A stretch of 64,000 nucleotides of DNA from Chamaelirium japonicum (GCA_947650365.1 OX393557.1:31658851-31722850), one strand, 5' to 3'. Counted from the stretch's first letter, positions 1 through 12,025 are shown. Program-made: numbers and translations. Notes: generated by a model not told the origin, from the letters alone.

Positions 1-46
1 GTGTGATTCGCAATAAAGACGACCCGCGCTTTTTTCCGCGTCCACA
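1..46 (+). repeat. End of the 5' LTR of the gypsy element
   Basis: These 46 bases are identical to 14877-14922, the end of the 3' LTR, and include the AATAAA signal at 12-17 and the terminal CA at 45-46. Confidence 0.9.
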
Positions 47-106
47 GATTTCTGGCACGCCCGGTGGGACGTCTTCTCCTTTCATCCGTACGGTTGAAGA
101 AGCTGC
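47..106 (+). other. Primer-binding site and gag leader of the gypsy element
   Basis: A TGG-starting stretch at 53-70 lies a few bases after the LTR end, where the 3' CCA end of a tRNA primer pairs. The tRNA species could not be decided by eye. The rest is a short leader to the gag start at 107. Confidence 0.6.
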
Positions 107-1606
107 TTGAAGTTTGCAATGGCCGGAACAAACAACGATGCGTTTGCTCCAAGCCTCTCACCAATCGCCGAGTCTTCTCTACTCCGACACGGTGATCCAG
201 TAAATCCGGAGGGTGATGCTCCTCCAATGGTGCGCGTCTACACTCGGCGTACACGGACTCTCGCGGACGTCTTCGTGCCAGAAGCTACTACCGAAGATGC
301 TCGCCAAAGCGCCGACGAGGCCCTGGTGCTTGAAGAAACGAGCCTCGATCCTGGAGTCCATGTCCAGAAGTTTGGGGAGGACCAGCCCCAACCCCGAACC
401 CGTTCGGGTTCTCCGGCAGACATTGCACCTCCTCTGCAGGGGGCAAACGTCAATCATCAGCCAGAAGCAAGTCGGCGTAACTACGTCTCCGATGATGACG
501 GCGAGGATGCGAACATGCAACACCGAGATGTTCTCCGTCACCACCCTCCGTCCGCTCTTCAGCTACAAGTCATGCAGATGAGCGAGCATATGGCGCAAAT
601 TACTCGGCTAATGGAGGAGAAGGATCGTCACATCAACACTCTGCTCCAAAAGCTAAGCGCAAAGGACGCTGCAGCCGTCAGCCAACCCGTCGCTTCTCCA
701 GTAGCCGCTCCAGTTCCGTCTTCAACTCCCGCTCCTGCAGAGGTTGTTCCGACGATTCAAGCAGTTACACCAGCGCTCTCCTCGGCTCCCGTCCCATTGG
801 AAGTCATCTCCCCAACGCCAGCCTCGGTGGTCACACAACCTCCGGCAGCGACTGCGATGAGTGCTCAGCAAGTCCAAGCATTGATAGCCGACATGATGCG
901 CTCCCATGGCAGTAGCCTTCCTCCGATCACGGCGGCATACTCGAAGCCCTACACTACGAGGATCCAGCAGCTACGCTTCCCAGTCGGATTCCAGCCGCCA
1001 AAGTTTCAGCACTTCGACGGAAAGGGAAATCCAAGACAGCACGTCGCCCACTTCATCGAGACCTGCAATAATGCTGGCACATATGGCGACGAGATGGTGA
1101 AGCAATTCGTTCGCACCCTCAAAGGCAACGCGTTCGACTGGTACGTTGATCTTCCTGCAGGGACCATCGACAGCTGGGATCAGATGGAGAGAGAGTTCCT
1201 CAATCGCTTCTACAGCACCAGACGAACCGTCAGTATGACCGAACTCACTGCCTTCAAGCAAAGGAAGGATGAGCCAGTGATCGACTATATCGACAGGTGG
1301 AGGAACCTCGCGCTGAATTCACGAGACCGCTTGTCTGAAGACTCGGCCATCGAGATGTGCACCCAAGGCATGCACTGGGGTCTGCTCTACATCCTCAAAG
1401 GTATCAAGCCTCGGTCTTTCGAAGAACTCGCAACTCGGGCTCATGACATGGAACTCAGCTTAGCAAACCGCGGGGACTCGAAGAACAAGGACTTCTTGAA
1501 GATAGAGAAGAAGGACAAGCCACCGGCACCGAAACCGAAGCAAGTCAATGTTGCCGACATCGCTTCAACCTCCAAGCCGCTCAAGATCGGTGGCAAGCCG
1601 GATTAG
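107..1606 (+). CDS. gag polyprotein region of the gypsy element
   Basis: A 499-residue frame. The first 290 residues are low in complexity (Pro, Ala, Ser rich, with a short charged helix near residues 150-185). Residues about 290-450 match the plant Retrotrans_gag core: a Phe-Asp-Gly-Lys-Gly stretch, then Trp-Tyr and Trp-Asp-Gln motifs in the usual order. The C-terminus is Lys-rich. The role is formation of the virus-like particle. The start is the first Met after the primer-binding site. Confidence 0.85.
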   Translation: MKFAMAGTNNDAFAPSLSPIAESSLLRHGDPVNPEGDAPPMVRVYTRRTRTLADVFVPEATTEDARQSADEALVLEETSLDPGVHVQKFGEDQPQPRTRSGSPADIAPPLQGANVNHQPEASRRNYVSDDDGEDANMQHRDVLRHHPPSALQLQVMQMSEHMAQITRLMEEKDRHINTLLQKLSAKDAAAVSQPVASPVAAPVPSSTPAPAEVVPTIQAVTPALSSAPVPLEVISPTPASVVTQPPAATAMSAQQVQALIADMMRSHGSSLPPITAAYSKPYTTRIQQLRFPVGFQPPKFQHFDGKGNPRQHVAHFIETCNNAGTYGDEMVKQFVRTLKGNAFDWYVDLPAGTIDSWDQMEREFLNRFYSTRRTVSMTELTAFKQRKDEPVIDYIDRWRNLALNSRDRLSEDSAIEMCTQGMHWGLLYILKGIKPRSFEELATRAHDMELSLANRGDSKNKDFLKIEKKDKPPAPKPKQVNVADIASTSKPLKIGGKPD

Positions 1607-1651
1607 AAGAAAGGAGTCGCCATACCACCGCCTCCGCCGCCAAGACAAAGG

Positions 1652-4600
1652 ATGACTCTCGAAGAGCTCGAAGCCAAGGAGTACCCTTTCCCAGACTCGG
1701 AAGTCTCATCCATGTTCGACCAACTGCTGCAAGAGAAGATGATAGAGCTCCCTTCTTCGAAGAGGCCCGAGCAGATGCATCGTGTCGACGACCCTCTCTT
1801 CTGCAAATACCACCGGATGGTGAGTCATCCCATCGAAAGATGCTTCGTCTTCAAGGAAAGAATCATGGCGCTCGCTAAGCAAGGGAAGATAGAGATCGAC
1901 TCCGGGGAGGTTGCTACGGCCAACACGACGTCCATCACCTTCGGCTCCTTCTCGCCAGTACTCGTCGCTGCTCGGCGAAGCATGCCCAAATTGCGCATCA
2001 ACCGTCAAGCTCCAATCGCTAAGTCAACTTCCCGGCCGAAAGTCTCGAAGCGACGTCAACGTACTCCCGCACTCATCGAGGAGGAAACACCGCTGCCCTG
2101 GGGGCAATCATCGCTCACGCCAGCACCTCTTCTAAGCAATGCTGCATCCCAACAAGCGCTCCAAAGGAGATACGAGCGAGGAGATCCGGAAGTCGGTCTG
2201 CTGGGCCAGCCTTCGGGGAAGTTCGACTATTACGTCCTCTACTCAAGGCCTCTGTCCGTTTCGATCGACGAAATCAAGCCCACCTGCTGGGAATCAGAAG
2301 ACGTGCCAGTAGAGCCTCAAGAAGAGCAAGCACCTCTTCCAAGCAATGCTACGTCCCAATACGCTCTCCAGAAAAGATACGAGCAGGGAGATCCAAAAGT
2401 CGGTCTGCTGGGCCAGCCTTCGGGGAAACTCGACTACTACGTCCTCTACTCAAGGCCTCCGTCCGTTTCAATCAACGAAATCAAGCCCACCGGCTGGGGA
2501 TCGGAAGACGAGTCAGTAGAGCCTCCAGAAGAACAAGTACCTCCGAGGGAACCAGTTGCTGCTGTCGACCATCATCCTAGCGGAGGGGAATCCACCGACG
2601 AAGAAGCATGGGTCATGCTACCGCGGCGGCGAAAGCCATGGCAAGAAAAGAAGCTCAAGCAAGACCGTGTGATGAGGGGATTCACCAAGCGGAAGACCTA
2701 CAAGAAGAAAAGCAAGACTCCGGGAAGGAAGGCGTTCAAAGTGCCGCCAGCAAGCCAAGACGATATCCTTCAGCAGAGTCTTCCAGAGCCGACAACTTTG
2801 CAAGAGTTCTTCCCAGATCACTTCCTCCCAGCGGACCAACACATCAAGGTGTCTTGTTGCATGGTCAAAGTCCATGAGGCGTCGGAAGGAAGGAACGAAA
2901 GCGAAACTTCTGGAGAAGGCGACTCCACAGACGAGGGAGGCGATTCCGACGAAAGCGCCTCCGCCTCTCACGACGAAGCAATCTTGCACATGCCTCTCGT
3001 AGAGGCTTTGCATCTCCCGAAGAAGGCTCGCCTGGCAATGGCGGCGGCCTTGGCCGATCCAGATAACTACAAAAGGAAGAGGAAGGACGATCAAAGGCGC
3101 AAAGCTGTGGCCTCGTGTGATGCGACGATAACCTTTTCAGATGAGGACCTGCAACTCGGGACGCGATTGCACAACCGGCCTCTTTACGTCTCGGGATACA
3201 TCAAGGAGAAGCCAGTAAACCGAATCTTGTTGGACTGTGGCTCCGCCGTCAACATCATGCCTATCCAGACGATGCGGCAACTCGGCATTACCGACGACCA
3301 GCTCTCACCAAGTCAGTTGCTCATTCAAGGCTTCAACCAGGGCGGACAGTCTACCGTCGGAATCATCCGCCTGAAGCTGTCAATCGGCCCGCTGGATACA
3401 ACGGTCCTCTTCCACATCATCGACTGCCAGACATCATATCGTCTCCTGTTAGGAAGACCATGGCTGCAAGAGAACGGCGTCGTGGTATCCACCTGGCACC
3501 AGTGCCTCAAGTACTACGAAGAAGGCGTGGAGAGGTGCATAGTTGCGGACGACAAGCCATTCAACGAGGCCGAGGCACACCTGGCCGACGCTAAGTTCTA
3601 CCAAGCAAAGGGACCGGTCGCGGAAGTTCTTCCAGCTAAAGCTCCTCGAGTCCAGAAAATTGAAGAAGAAAAGAAGGACAAGACTCCACTTCCCGCGAAT
3701 CCGGTGCCACCCTCTGACGAGGCAAAACTCAAGGTCCAAGGAACGCCGAAACCTGGGCAAAGGATGCGCATCAGCTTCGAGCCAAGAGCAACGCAACATA
3801 CCCCGTTGCCAATCCAAACGGCGCCTGTCCTGCGTCTCGTGCCTCAGTGGCTCCGAAAATCCGAGCGATCGCCTCCTACTCCGACAAAGAAGTTGGCCCC
3901 GTCGTTATCTCAGGCCAATGTCATCACTCTGCAAGAAATGACGGTGCCACTACCTAGTCTGACGCAAGCTCCGGACCCAAGTAGACCTGTCGAATCAGCA
4001 GACCTGGAGCAACTCAGATTCAAACCGGAAGGGAGTTGGGGGCAAAATGCTGCCAAGTTGCTGTTCAGAGCCGGCTACAACGAGGAAAGCGCCATGGGCA
4101 CACTTCCACCAGCAGCAACTCCACATGGGATGACGAGAACTCAAACTCGGCTGTTTCAAAACGGAGAGCAAATTCCCCCGAACCGCCGAGGCATCGGCTC
4201 CAGTCAAGCTCCGTTGGTCATCAGAACCGCAGTGAAGAAGACCTTCACCTCGAACTACATCGAGGCGAGGATGGCAGATGAAGCAGCCGAAGAATCGACA
4301 ATCTCCGACGCACGCTCTACCTACCTCAGCCATCCGGACAGCAAGAGAAGACGACGGCGGGTTCGAGGCCAAGCCTTGTTCCGGAAACAAACCAGAGGTG
4401 GTAAAGACTGGCCGAATCGAAAACGCACATCCGTCTTCGAGAGGCTCGGGCCAGTCAAACAATCAAAGAAGAAGTCAGCATTCGATCGTCTGGGGATGCC
4501 AATCGAGGACTTTGTCTCAACACCCACCCACCCACCCATGGCTGCCGTCAATCATATCTCCATTACGGATCCCGACAACGGTGACACTTCTACTTCGGAC

Positions 4601-4654
4601 GACGAGTTGCCCGATGCCGCCAGTCCTCGAAGAAGGGGGGCAGTCCACCGTTGA
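1652..4654 (+). CDS. gypsy pol N-terminal region with aspartic protease
   Basis: The first part holds a Cys/His cluster (CKYHR..HPIERCF), common in Tat elements after gag. Two imperfect copies of a roughly 69-residue unit (about 2120-2330 and 2330-2540) follow, each carrying the motif GLLGQPSGK. The retropepsin-like domain lies at about 3180-3480, with LLDCGSAVNIMP as the active-site motif and LLLGRPW near its end, as in plant gypsy proteases. The rest is a Pro/Lys-rich linker toward RT. This is a fossil or near-fossil pol region; no host role is suggested. Confidence 0.8.
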   Translation: MTLEELEAKEYPFPDSEVSSMFDQLLQEKMIELPSSKRPEQMHRVDDPLFCKYHRMVSHPIERCFVFKERIMALAKQGKIEIDSGEVATANTTSITFGSFSPVLVAARRSMPKLRINRQAPIAKSTSRPKVSKRRQRTPALIEEETPLPWGQSSLTPAPLLSNAASQQALQRRYERGDPEVGLLGQPSGKFDYYVLYSRPLSVSIDEIKPTCWESEDVPVEPQEEQAPLPSNATSQYALQKRYEQGDPKVGLLGQPSGKLDYYVLYSRPPSVSINEIKPTGWGSEDESVEPPEEQVPPREPVAAVDHHPSGGESTDEEAWVMLPRRRKPWQEKKLKQDRVMRGFTKRKTYKKKSKTPGRKAFKVPPASQDDILQQSLPEPTTLQEFFPDHFLPADQHIKVSCCMVKVHEASEGRNESETSGEGDSTDEGGDSDESASASHDEAILHMPLVEALHLPKKARLAMAAALADPDNYKRKRKDDQRRKAVASCDATITFSDEDLQLGTRLHNRPLYVSGYIKEKPVNRILLDCGSAVNIMPIQTMRQLGITDDQLSPSQLLIQGFNQGGQSTVGIIRLKLSIGPLDTTVLFHIIDCQTSYRLLLGRPWLQENGVVVSTWHQCLKYYEEGVERCIVADDKPFNEAEAHLADAKFYQAKGPVAEVLPAKAPRVQKIEEEKKDKTPLPANPVPPSDEAKLKVQGTPKPGQRMRISFEPRATQHTPLPIQTAPVLRLVPQWLRKSERSPPTPTKKLAPSLSQANVITLQEMTVPLPSLTQAPDPSRPVESADLEQLRFKPEGSWGQNAAKLLFRAGYNEESAMGTLPPAATPHGMTRTQTRLFQNGEQIPPNRRGIGSSQAPLVIRTAVKKTFTSNYIEARMADEAAEESTISDARSTYLSHPDSKRRRRRVRGQALFRKQTRGGKDWPNRKRTSVFERLGPVKQSKKKSAFDRLGMPIEDFVSTPTHPPMAAVNHISITDPDNGDTSTSDDELPDAASPRRRGAVHR

Positions 4655-4659
4655 TGACT

Positions 4660-6600
4660 TGAAGGAAATCAACTTGGGCACGGAAACGGAGCCTCGGCCT
4701 ACATTCGTCAGCACGCTCTTGACTCCTGAGGAAGAAGCCGCATACGTCAAACTGCTTAAAGAATACAGAGACGTCTTCGCATGGTCCTACAAGGAGATGC
4801 CGGGCCTCGATCCAAAAATCGCAGTTCACCAACTCAGCGTCAAACACGGAGCCAGCGCTATCAAGCAAGGGCAAAGACGCTACCGACCAGAACTGGTACC
4901 CCAAATAGAAGGCGAAGTCAACAAGTTGATCGAAGCCGGCTTCATTCGAGAGGTCAAGTACCCGACATGGATCTCTAGCGTCGTCCCAGTTAGAAAGAAG
5001 AACGGCCAAATCCGAGTGTGCGTGGACTTCAGAGACTTGAACAATGCATGTCCAAAGGACGACTTCCCCTTGCCAATCACGGAGCTAATGGTCGACGCGA
5101 CGACAGGTCACGAGGTGCTCACTTTCATGGACGGATCATCGGGCTACAATCAGATTCGGATGGCACCCAAGGACGAGGAGCTCACGGCATTCCGCACACC
5201 GAAAGGAATCTACTGCTATAAGGTAATGCCGTTCGGCTTGAAAAACGCGGGAGCCACCTACCAGCGAGCTATGCAGAAAATCTTTGACGACATTCTTCAT
5301 CAAAACGTGGAGTGTTATGTCGACGACCTCGTGGTGAAATCCAAGAAGAAATCGGCACATCTACAAGATCTTGAGCTAATCTTCAAACGACTTCGAAGGT
5401 ACCAACTCCGCATGAATCCGCTTAAGTGCGCGTTCGGAGTCTCCTCGGGCAAATTCCTCGGCTTCGTCGTCCGACATCGAGGCATTGAGATAGATCAATC
5501 CAAAATTGATGCTATCGTCAACATGCCCGCACCAAAGACGGTGCGAGACCTCAGAGGCCTCCAGGGACACTTGGCGTATATCCGAAGATTCATCGCCAAC
5601 CTGGCCGGAAAGTGCCACCCTTTTAGTCGCCTCATGAAGAAAGGAGCGCCGTTCAAATGGGATGAAGCTTGCCAAGAAGCATTCCAAAACATCAAAGCAT
5701 ATCTACTGAAGCCGCCAGTCATATCAGCACCGGTCCAAGGGAGGCCACTCATCCTCTACATCGCCGCCCAAGAGCAGTCCTTGGGGGCACTCCTGGCCCA
5801 GAACAATGAACTTGGCGTGGAGACAGCTTGCTACTACTTAAGTCGCACTCTCGTCGGCGCAGAGCTGAATTACTCCCCAATCGAGAAGGTCTGCTTAGCG
5901 CTCATCTTCGCCACGAAAAAGCTGCGACACTACATGCTCGCTCACACCATCAGACTCGTCTCAAAGGCTGACCCACTCAAGTACATCATGTCGAGACCAG
6001 TGCTTTCCGGACGTCTAGCCAAGTGGGCCCTGCTGCTACTTGAATTCGACATCACCTTCGTGCCACAGAAAGCGGTTAAAGGGCAGGCCCTCGCGGACTT
6101 CCTCGCAGAATACCCTCTCCCGGCAGAATGGGAGTTATCAGAAGATCTCTCAGATGAAGAAGTGTTCTCCGTCGATATCGCCCCACCTTGGAAAATGTTC
6201 TTCGACGGCGCAGCTAGGCAGGACATAGCGGGAGCCGGAGTCATCTTCGTCACCCCGGACAACGAAATACTCCCCTTCTCATTCCTGCTCTCGGAATCAT
6301 GTTCCAACAACGTGGCAGAATATCAAGCCCTACTCATCGGTCTCGAGCTGGCCGACGAAATGAAGCTTCAAGGACTAGAGATCTTTGGCGACTCTCAACT
6401 CGTGATCCAGCAAGTCCTGGGGGCATACGAAGTCAACAAAGAAGACCTGGTACCGTTGCATGCGCAAGCTGTGAAGCTCCTCGAAAAACTCAAGGCTGTT
6501 TCCATCCAACACGTTTCCAGGAACCTCAACCAGCAGGCTGACGCACTCGCAAATCTGGTGGCTACACTCCCGTTCCCAGATGAACGTTCGCTCGTCGTCC
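4660..6600 (+). CDS. gypsy reverse transcriptase, RNase H and second (archaeal-type) RNase H
   Basis: RT spans about 4860-5420, with the VCVDFRDLN motif, the MPFGLKNA motif and the YVDD catalytic box. The connection and Ty3 RNase H follow (about 5600-6080, including YYLSRTL and YSPIEK motifs). A second RNase H domain at about 6190-6570 starts with FFDGAAR, then AEYQALLIGL and a GDSQLVIQQ motif. This second domain is the dual-RNase-H signature of the Tat lineage, known from Ogre, Retand and similar elements. Confidence 0.88.
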
Positions 6601-6679
6601 CCGTCTGCAGGAGATTCGTGATCATCGAAAAAGAGGGTCCGCCCGAGGTACCAGTTCAAACCAACGCGGTGCATGTCCT

Positions 6680-7942
6680 CGAGATTAAAGAACAAAACTG
6701 GAGGCAACCGTTTGTGGAGTATCTCGTTCATGGTAAACTCCCCGAAGATCCGAAGCGCAAAAGTGACATCCGTCGAAGATCTCTGAGGTTCTACCACTTC
6801 AACGGCGAGCTGTACCGACGGAGCTACGACGGCACACTCCTGAGGTGCCTCGCAAAAGAGGAAGCAGAAGCCGCGCTCGAAGAAGTACACGCTGGAATCT
6901 GTGGATCGCACCAGTCCGGTCCGAAGCTTCACTTCCGCATCAGAAGGATGGGATACTACTGGCCTACCATGATCAAAGACAGCTTGGAGTACGCGAGAAG
7001 ATGTCAAGCTTGCCAGATGCACGGGGACTACATCCGTCAACCTCCGGAGCCTTTACACCCAACAATCGCATCTTGGCCCTTCGCGGATGGGGTCTCGACA
7101 TCGTCGGTCCTCTGCCCAAGTCATCCAAGCAACATCTCTACATCTTGGCGGCAACGGACTACTTCTCCAAGTGGGCTGAAGCGATACCGTTGAGGGAAGT
7201 TACGAAGTACTCCGTCATCAGCTTTATCCAGAACGACATCATCTTCCGCTATGGAGTCCCCCGCTATATCGTAACAGATAACGGGAAGCAGTTCAAGAAT
7301 GCTGCCGTCAGCCAGTTCTGCGCATTGTACAACATTAAGCAGAATTGTTCGACAATGTACAACGCTCCGGCCAACGGCCTAGCAGAAGCCTTCAACAAAA
7401 CTCTGTGCAAGCTGCTGGAGAAAACCGTCTCGAAGACAAAGAAAGATTGGCACGAACGCATGGGCGAAGCACTATGGGCTTACCGAACATCCTTCCGCAC
7501 GCCGACACAAGCAACGCCGTATTCCCTCGTCTATGGCGTGGAAGCCGTTCTTCCGCTCAAGCTCCAGATCCCGTCACTCAGGATAGCAGTCCAGGAAGGC
7601 CTCACCAGCGATGACAACACCCAGCTCCGCCTAGCAGAATTGGAAGCACTGGATGAAAGACGCCTCGAAGCTCAACAGCGTCTGGAGTGTTATCAGGCCA
7701 GGCTCTCTCGCGCCTTCAACAAGAAGATTCGTCCTCGATCATTCCAGATAGGGGAACTGGTGCTGGCGGTCAAACGCCCCATCATTCTCTCGCATCGAGG
7801 AGGGAAGAAATTTGATGCCAAATGGGATGGCCCGCATTCCGTCAAGGAAGTCTACTCCAACGGCGCCTATCTCCTCACCACGCCAGAAGGGCTGACACTC
7901 GGCCCTATCAACGGCAAGTACCTCAAAAGGTACTATGCCTAA
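6680..7942 (+). CDS. gypsy integrase
   Basis: A His/Cys zinc-binding N-terminal region at about 6890-7030 (HAGICGSHQSG, then CQACQ) is followed by the catalytic core at about 7090-7480 (GLDIVGPLP, TDNGKQF, NGLAEAFNK), with the usual Asp, Asp and Glu positions, and a basic C-terminal region (about 7700-7930). It would insert the element's cDNA. It is the last recognisable pol domain; no chromodomain is seen, as expected for Tat. Confidence 0.85.
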
Positions 7943-9329
7943 AGCAAGGCCACACCCCTTGTTCAAAAAAAAAAAAAAAAACGAACTACGTGCGACTTGA
8001 TCCCTCTCAGTAGGGTACGTAGGCAACCTACAAAGGTTCAGTCCAGACAAAAAAAGAAACATCCCAACGTCGTCCAAGAAGGCCAGTCCAGAAGAGAATG
8101 AGTGCAGATCCACAAGTCCAGTTAGCAAACCGAAAGATGACAAGAAAGTCAGTCCTTGAGGCGCTGGAGCAGCTCGCCCCCTGCGGCCTACACGCGCTGC
8201 AACTCCCGGGGTAGAGAAGCCGTTAACTTCCGACGCGTCGCCAGCTATGCGCTGCGTCACAAGGGTCGCTCCGGAAGCCTTCTCGATCAATGCACCAGCT
8301 CCCGACACTTCGTCAGCTCTTCACTGCTTCGCAAGCTCTGCTCTAGACGTCTTCCTGATCGCTTGAGCTTTTCCCAAATGGAACTCCAGCTTCTAAAGCG
8401 ATGCACGAGTATGGCAAGTCGAAGTTCCTAAGGCACCAAAGTGGCTCGCTCCCAACAGCTTACACGCGCTGCAATTCGAGGGGTAAGGAAGCAGTCAACT
8501 CTCGACGCGTCGCCAGCTTTCCGCTGCTTCACAAACTCTGCTCCAGAAGTCTTCTTGGTCGCTCGGGTGTTCTCCAGCTTCTGAAGCGATGCTTGACGTC
8601 TCTCCCCCTCAGTCGCAGCTAAGCCCAAGGAAGCGTCCTCCAGCGAAGACCGTTATAAGCAATGAAGCTCGCCACCCTCCAAAGAAGGTGCGCATCTGCT
8701 CCGCAGAAAAAGAGTCGTTGCCTTGAAATCCACCGGGCTCATGCAAAAGCTCAGGCCCACCTGAATGATGGAAACTGCCACTGAAGTCAAAAGCAGCAAC
8801 CCGAAGAATGGCGGACGCATAAACAACAACCGCAGCCTTCGTGACCTCCACGAAGCCAAAAGAACCACTAGAGCTGTCATCAAGGTCAAGATCGACAAGC
8901 AAAAGACAACCAAAGCAGTCTACTCCTTGTTGATGCTCGTGGCCTTGTCATCCTCTTCAGAATGCCCATCTCGGTGTCCTTCAAGCTGACATTGCTACCA
9001 GAAAGGTGCAACCTCGCTAGTAACTCTAAACCCGCGGTTGACCTCATCAATAATCTAACCAACCTTCGGAAGGTACTCAGGGGGACGAATCTTGCAAGGA
9101 TATGAAAAGTGCAAGACCGATCGAGAGGTAAAGTCAAAAAAAAAAAAAAAGGAGCCACCTTCCCTGGCCTTCAACGCCCCCGACTCATCCTCGCACCAGG
9201 CGATCGCCACCACACTCAGCTTCGTCTTTTCGCCGTGCCGTTGTCATTATGCTCCCGCACCAAGAAGACGATAACACTCCGCTGAAGAATCTTTCGGCTC
9301 CAAGCCGCCGAAGAATGCTTCGCCGCCAA
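7943..9329 (+). other. Spacer after gypsy pol, with a ~270-bp internal duplication
   Basis: No protein domain is visible. An A run (7967-7981) follows the pol end. Two related blocks begin near 8178 and 8448 (shared words TACACGCGCTGCAA and CGACGCGTCGCCAGC), a period of about 270 bp. Long 3' spacers of this kind are typical of Tat elements. Confidence 0.6.
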
Positions 9330-10120
9330 GACTGAAGCCTTCGTCATCAAGCGCCGCGCACCATCGCCGCCACCGTCGACGAAAGAGGCGACACCGGGGA
9401 GACGGAGCAAGTCTCGTGCAACCCCAGGCAGCACTCTTCCGCTGACGGTCTCCAAGCATCGAAGAAGCCTTCGTCTCCAAGCCGACGGAAGCCTTCGTCT
9501 TCAAGCGATGCGCACCATCGCCGCCGCCGTCGACGAAAGAGGCGACACCGGGGAGACGGAGCAAGTCTCGTGCAACCCCAGGCAGCACTCTTCCGCTGAC
9601 GGTCTCCAAGCATCGAAGAAGCCTTCGTCTCCAAGCCGACGGAAGCCTTCGTCTTCAAGCGATGCGCACCATCTCCGCCGCCGCCGCCGTCGACGAAAGA
9701 GGCGACACCGGGAAGACGGAGCAAGTCTCGTGCAACCCCAGGCAGCACTCTTCCGCCGACGGTCTCCAAGCATCGAAGAAGCCTTCGTCTCCAAGCCGAC
9801 GGAAGCCTTCGTCTTCAAGCGCCGCACACCATCGCCGCCGCCACCGACGAAAGAGGCGACACCGGGAAGACGGAGCAAGTCGCGTGCAACCCCAGGCAGC
9901 CCTCTTCCGACGGCGGTCTCCAGAAGCCAACGGAAGCCTTCGTCTTCAAGCGACGCGCACCATCGTCGCCGCCGTCGACGAAAGAGGCGACACCAGGAAG
10001 ACGGAGCAAGTCTCGTGCAACCCCAGGCAGCACTCTTCCGCCGACGGTCGCCAAGCATCGAAGAAGCCTTCGTCTCCAAGCCGACGGAAGCCTTCGTCTT
10101 CAAGCGCCGCACACCACTCG
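9330..10120 (+). repeat. ~155-bp tandem repeat in the gypsy spacer (about 5 copies)
   Basis: The unit contains GAAGCCTTCGTCTCCAAGC, a CGCCGCC-rich stretch, GAAAGAGGCGACACC and CCCCAGGCAGC. Marker words recur near 9448, 9601, 9759, 9914 (variant) and 10046. The unit stays open in several frames on both strands, which creates long spurious frames. Confidence 0.85.
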
Positions 10121-10437
10121 CGCAGCTTGAAGCCTGGCCACCGCCCGCCTATGCCGCGCCAGCGCCACTCCACACACCCGTCGTCTGTGCCACGTACCCA
10201 TGCCGCCTGCACTCAACCCCGCGCGCCGAGCTGCCACTGCGTTCCACCTCCGACCCGATCGGGGCCCGCCCGACTCAGAGTCGCACCGACGGCCGCCATC
10301 GTTGCGTTTGCGACCGCGCCGGGCCTCCGGGCCACTCGCTCCCGGACCCCGCGTCGCGCGTACTGCAGCCCGCGCTGTGGGCCGTCGCCGCCGCTGCCTG
10401 CTCCGACAGCGCGCCGCCTGCCGCCTTCGCGGACCAG

Positions 10438-10479
<42 letters not shown>

Positions 10480-12025
10480 GCAGCAGCCTGCACCGCGCCC
10501 CCCTCCCCAATCAACACCCGACACAAAAGAAAAAAAAAAGGAGAAAAGAGAGAAAGAAAAAGGTAGGGCCTGCAGCCCCCCTCCTTCGCCGGCCCGACTC
10601 CGCCCGCGCGCCACCTCCGCTGGCCGCCGCGCCCAACCAAGCCGCCACCGCGATGCCCCAGCCTCTGGCCTCGCACCACCCGCGCCCGGGCCCGCCACCG
10701 CGAGGCCCCAGCCGCCCCGCGCCAGGGCCCCTCCGCGCGTGCCGCAGCCACCGCCCGGCCTCCGGCCCTGCACCCAGCGCCGCCCGCGCCCGACCACCCG
10801 CACGCCGCGCGCCCGCACGCCGGCCGGCCTCCGGCCCTGCACCCTGCGCCGCCAGCGTCCGGCCCCGCGCCCCGCGTTGCACCCGCGCGCTGCCCCCGTC
10901 GCGACCCCGCGCGCCGCCTCCTTCGTGGACCAGCGCGCCGCCTCGCCCAGCGCGACCCGCGTGCTCGCCCCGCCGCCTTCGCGAGCCACCGCTGCTGCTG
11001 CCGCTGTGCTGAGCGAACAAAAAAAAAAGAAAGAGCAAGCGGGAAAAGAAAAAGAAAAAGGAAAGAAAAAAAAAAAGAAGAAAAGAAAAGAAAAGAAAAG
11101 AAAAGAAAAGGAAAGAAAAAAGAAAGAAAAAGAAGGAAAAGGAAGGAAAGAAAAAGAAGGGCCCGCGAGCCACTGGCACCCGCACCGTAGCCCGCGCGCC
11201 GCTCGGCCATTGCCTGCCGCTGCTGCTGTTGCTGCCTCCACGAGCCACCACCGCCGCGGCACCCCGGCCTTCGCGCGCGCCGTAGCTAGCCACCGTCGCT
11301 ACTGCTGTACTCCGCGCACACAAAAAAAAAAAAAAAAAGAGAAAGGAAAGGGGAGCTTCGCCTCGCTTGCAATGGCTCCACCTCCTCCTCATCGCGCCGA
11401 GGTGCGTCACCATCGCCAACACTCCGCCGGGGTGCATCGCCTTCATCTTCGCGCCTTCGTCACCCGCGCGCCGCCATGGGACTACGTCGAGACATGTTGC
11501 CTTCGTCTTCACGCTCCCGTCTCTCCTAAGTCGCTTTCGGACATCGTGCAACGGTCGCCGTCGACAATCGGCCTCGTCATTGCGCTCCCACACCGAGGGA
11601 GGGGCGACAGTCCTCCGCCGAGATGCACCGTCGCCGTCATCGCACTCCAGTCGCCCTCGCGCAAGTCTCGAACTCCGTGCAACGGCCACCTTCGACGTCC
11701 GTGCAAACTTCGGAGCAAAAGAAGTCCGCAACGAGGAAGATGATCGAAACCCTAGCGAGGGTCTTCTCCGCAAGCAGGAGCCGCCGCCGCCGATGAAAGA
11801 GCCGACAACTAGGAAGACGGAGCAAGTTGCGTGCAATCCCAGGCAGCACTGTTTCGACTGCGGTCTCCAAGCTCCAGCCTTTCGCAAAAAAAAAAAAAAA
11901 AAGGGATGAAAGGGGTAGGGGCTCTTAAATAAGCCACCAGGCCCATCCAAGAAAGGAATCAAGGACAAGTGCTCTACGATTCTTACGCGTCCAAACCCGA
12001 CACGTCCTCATCAACACACTCGTCC
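10121..12025 (+). other. Low-complexity spacer: GC-rich, poly-A and GAAAA tracts
   Basis: This holds CGCC-rich sequence, an A run at about 10438-10474, and long purine tracts of GAAAA/GGAAAG type at about 11018-11160 and 11321-11350. From about 11750 one further diverged copy of the 155-bp repeat words appears. No supported coding region is seen on either strand. Confidence 0.6.

Noticed and set aside
10213-11968. Long open frames on both strands in the gypsy spacer
   Set aside because: They are products of GC-rich and GAAAA low-complexity sequence and the 155-bp repeat; no domain or start context. An antisense gene is known in some Tat spacers, but nothing here matches one.
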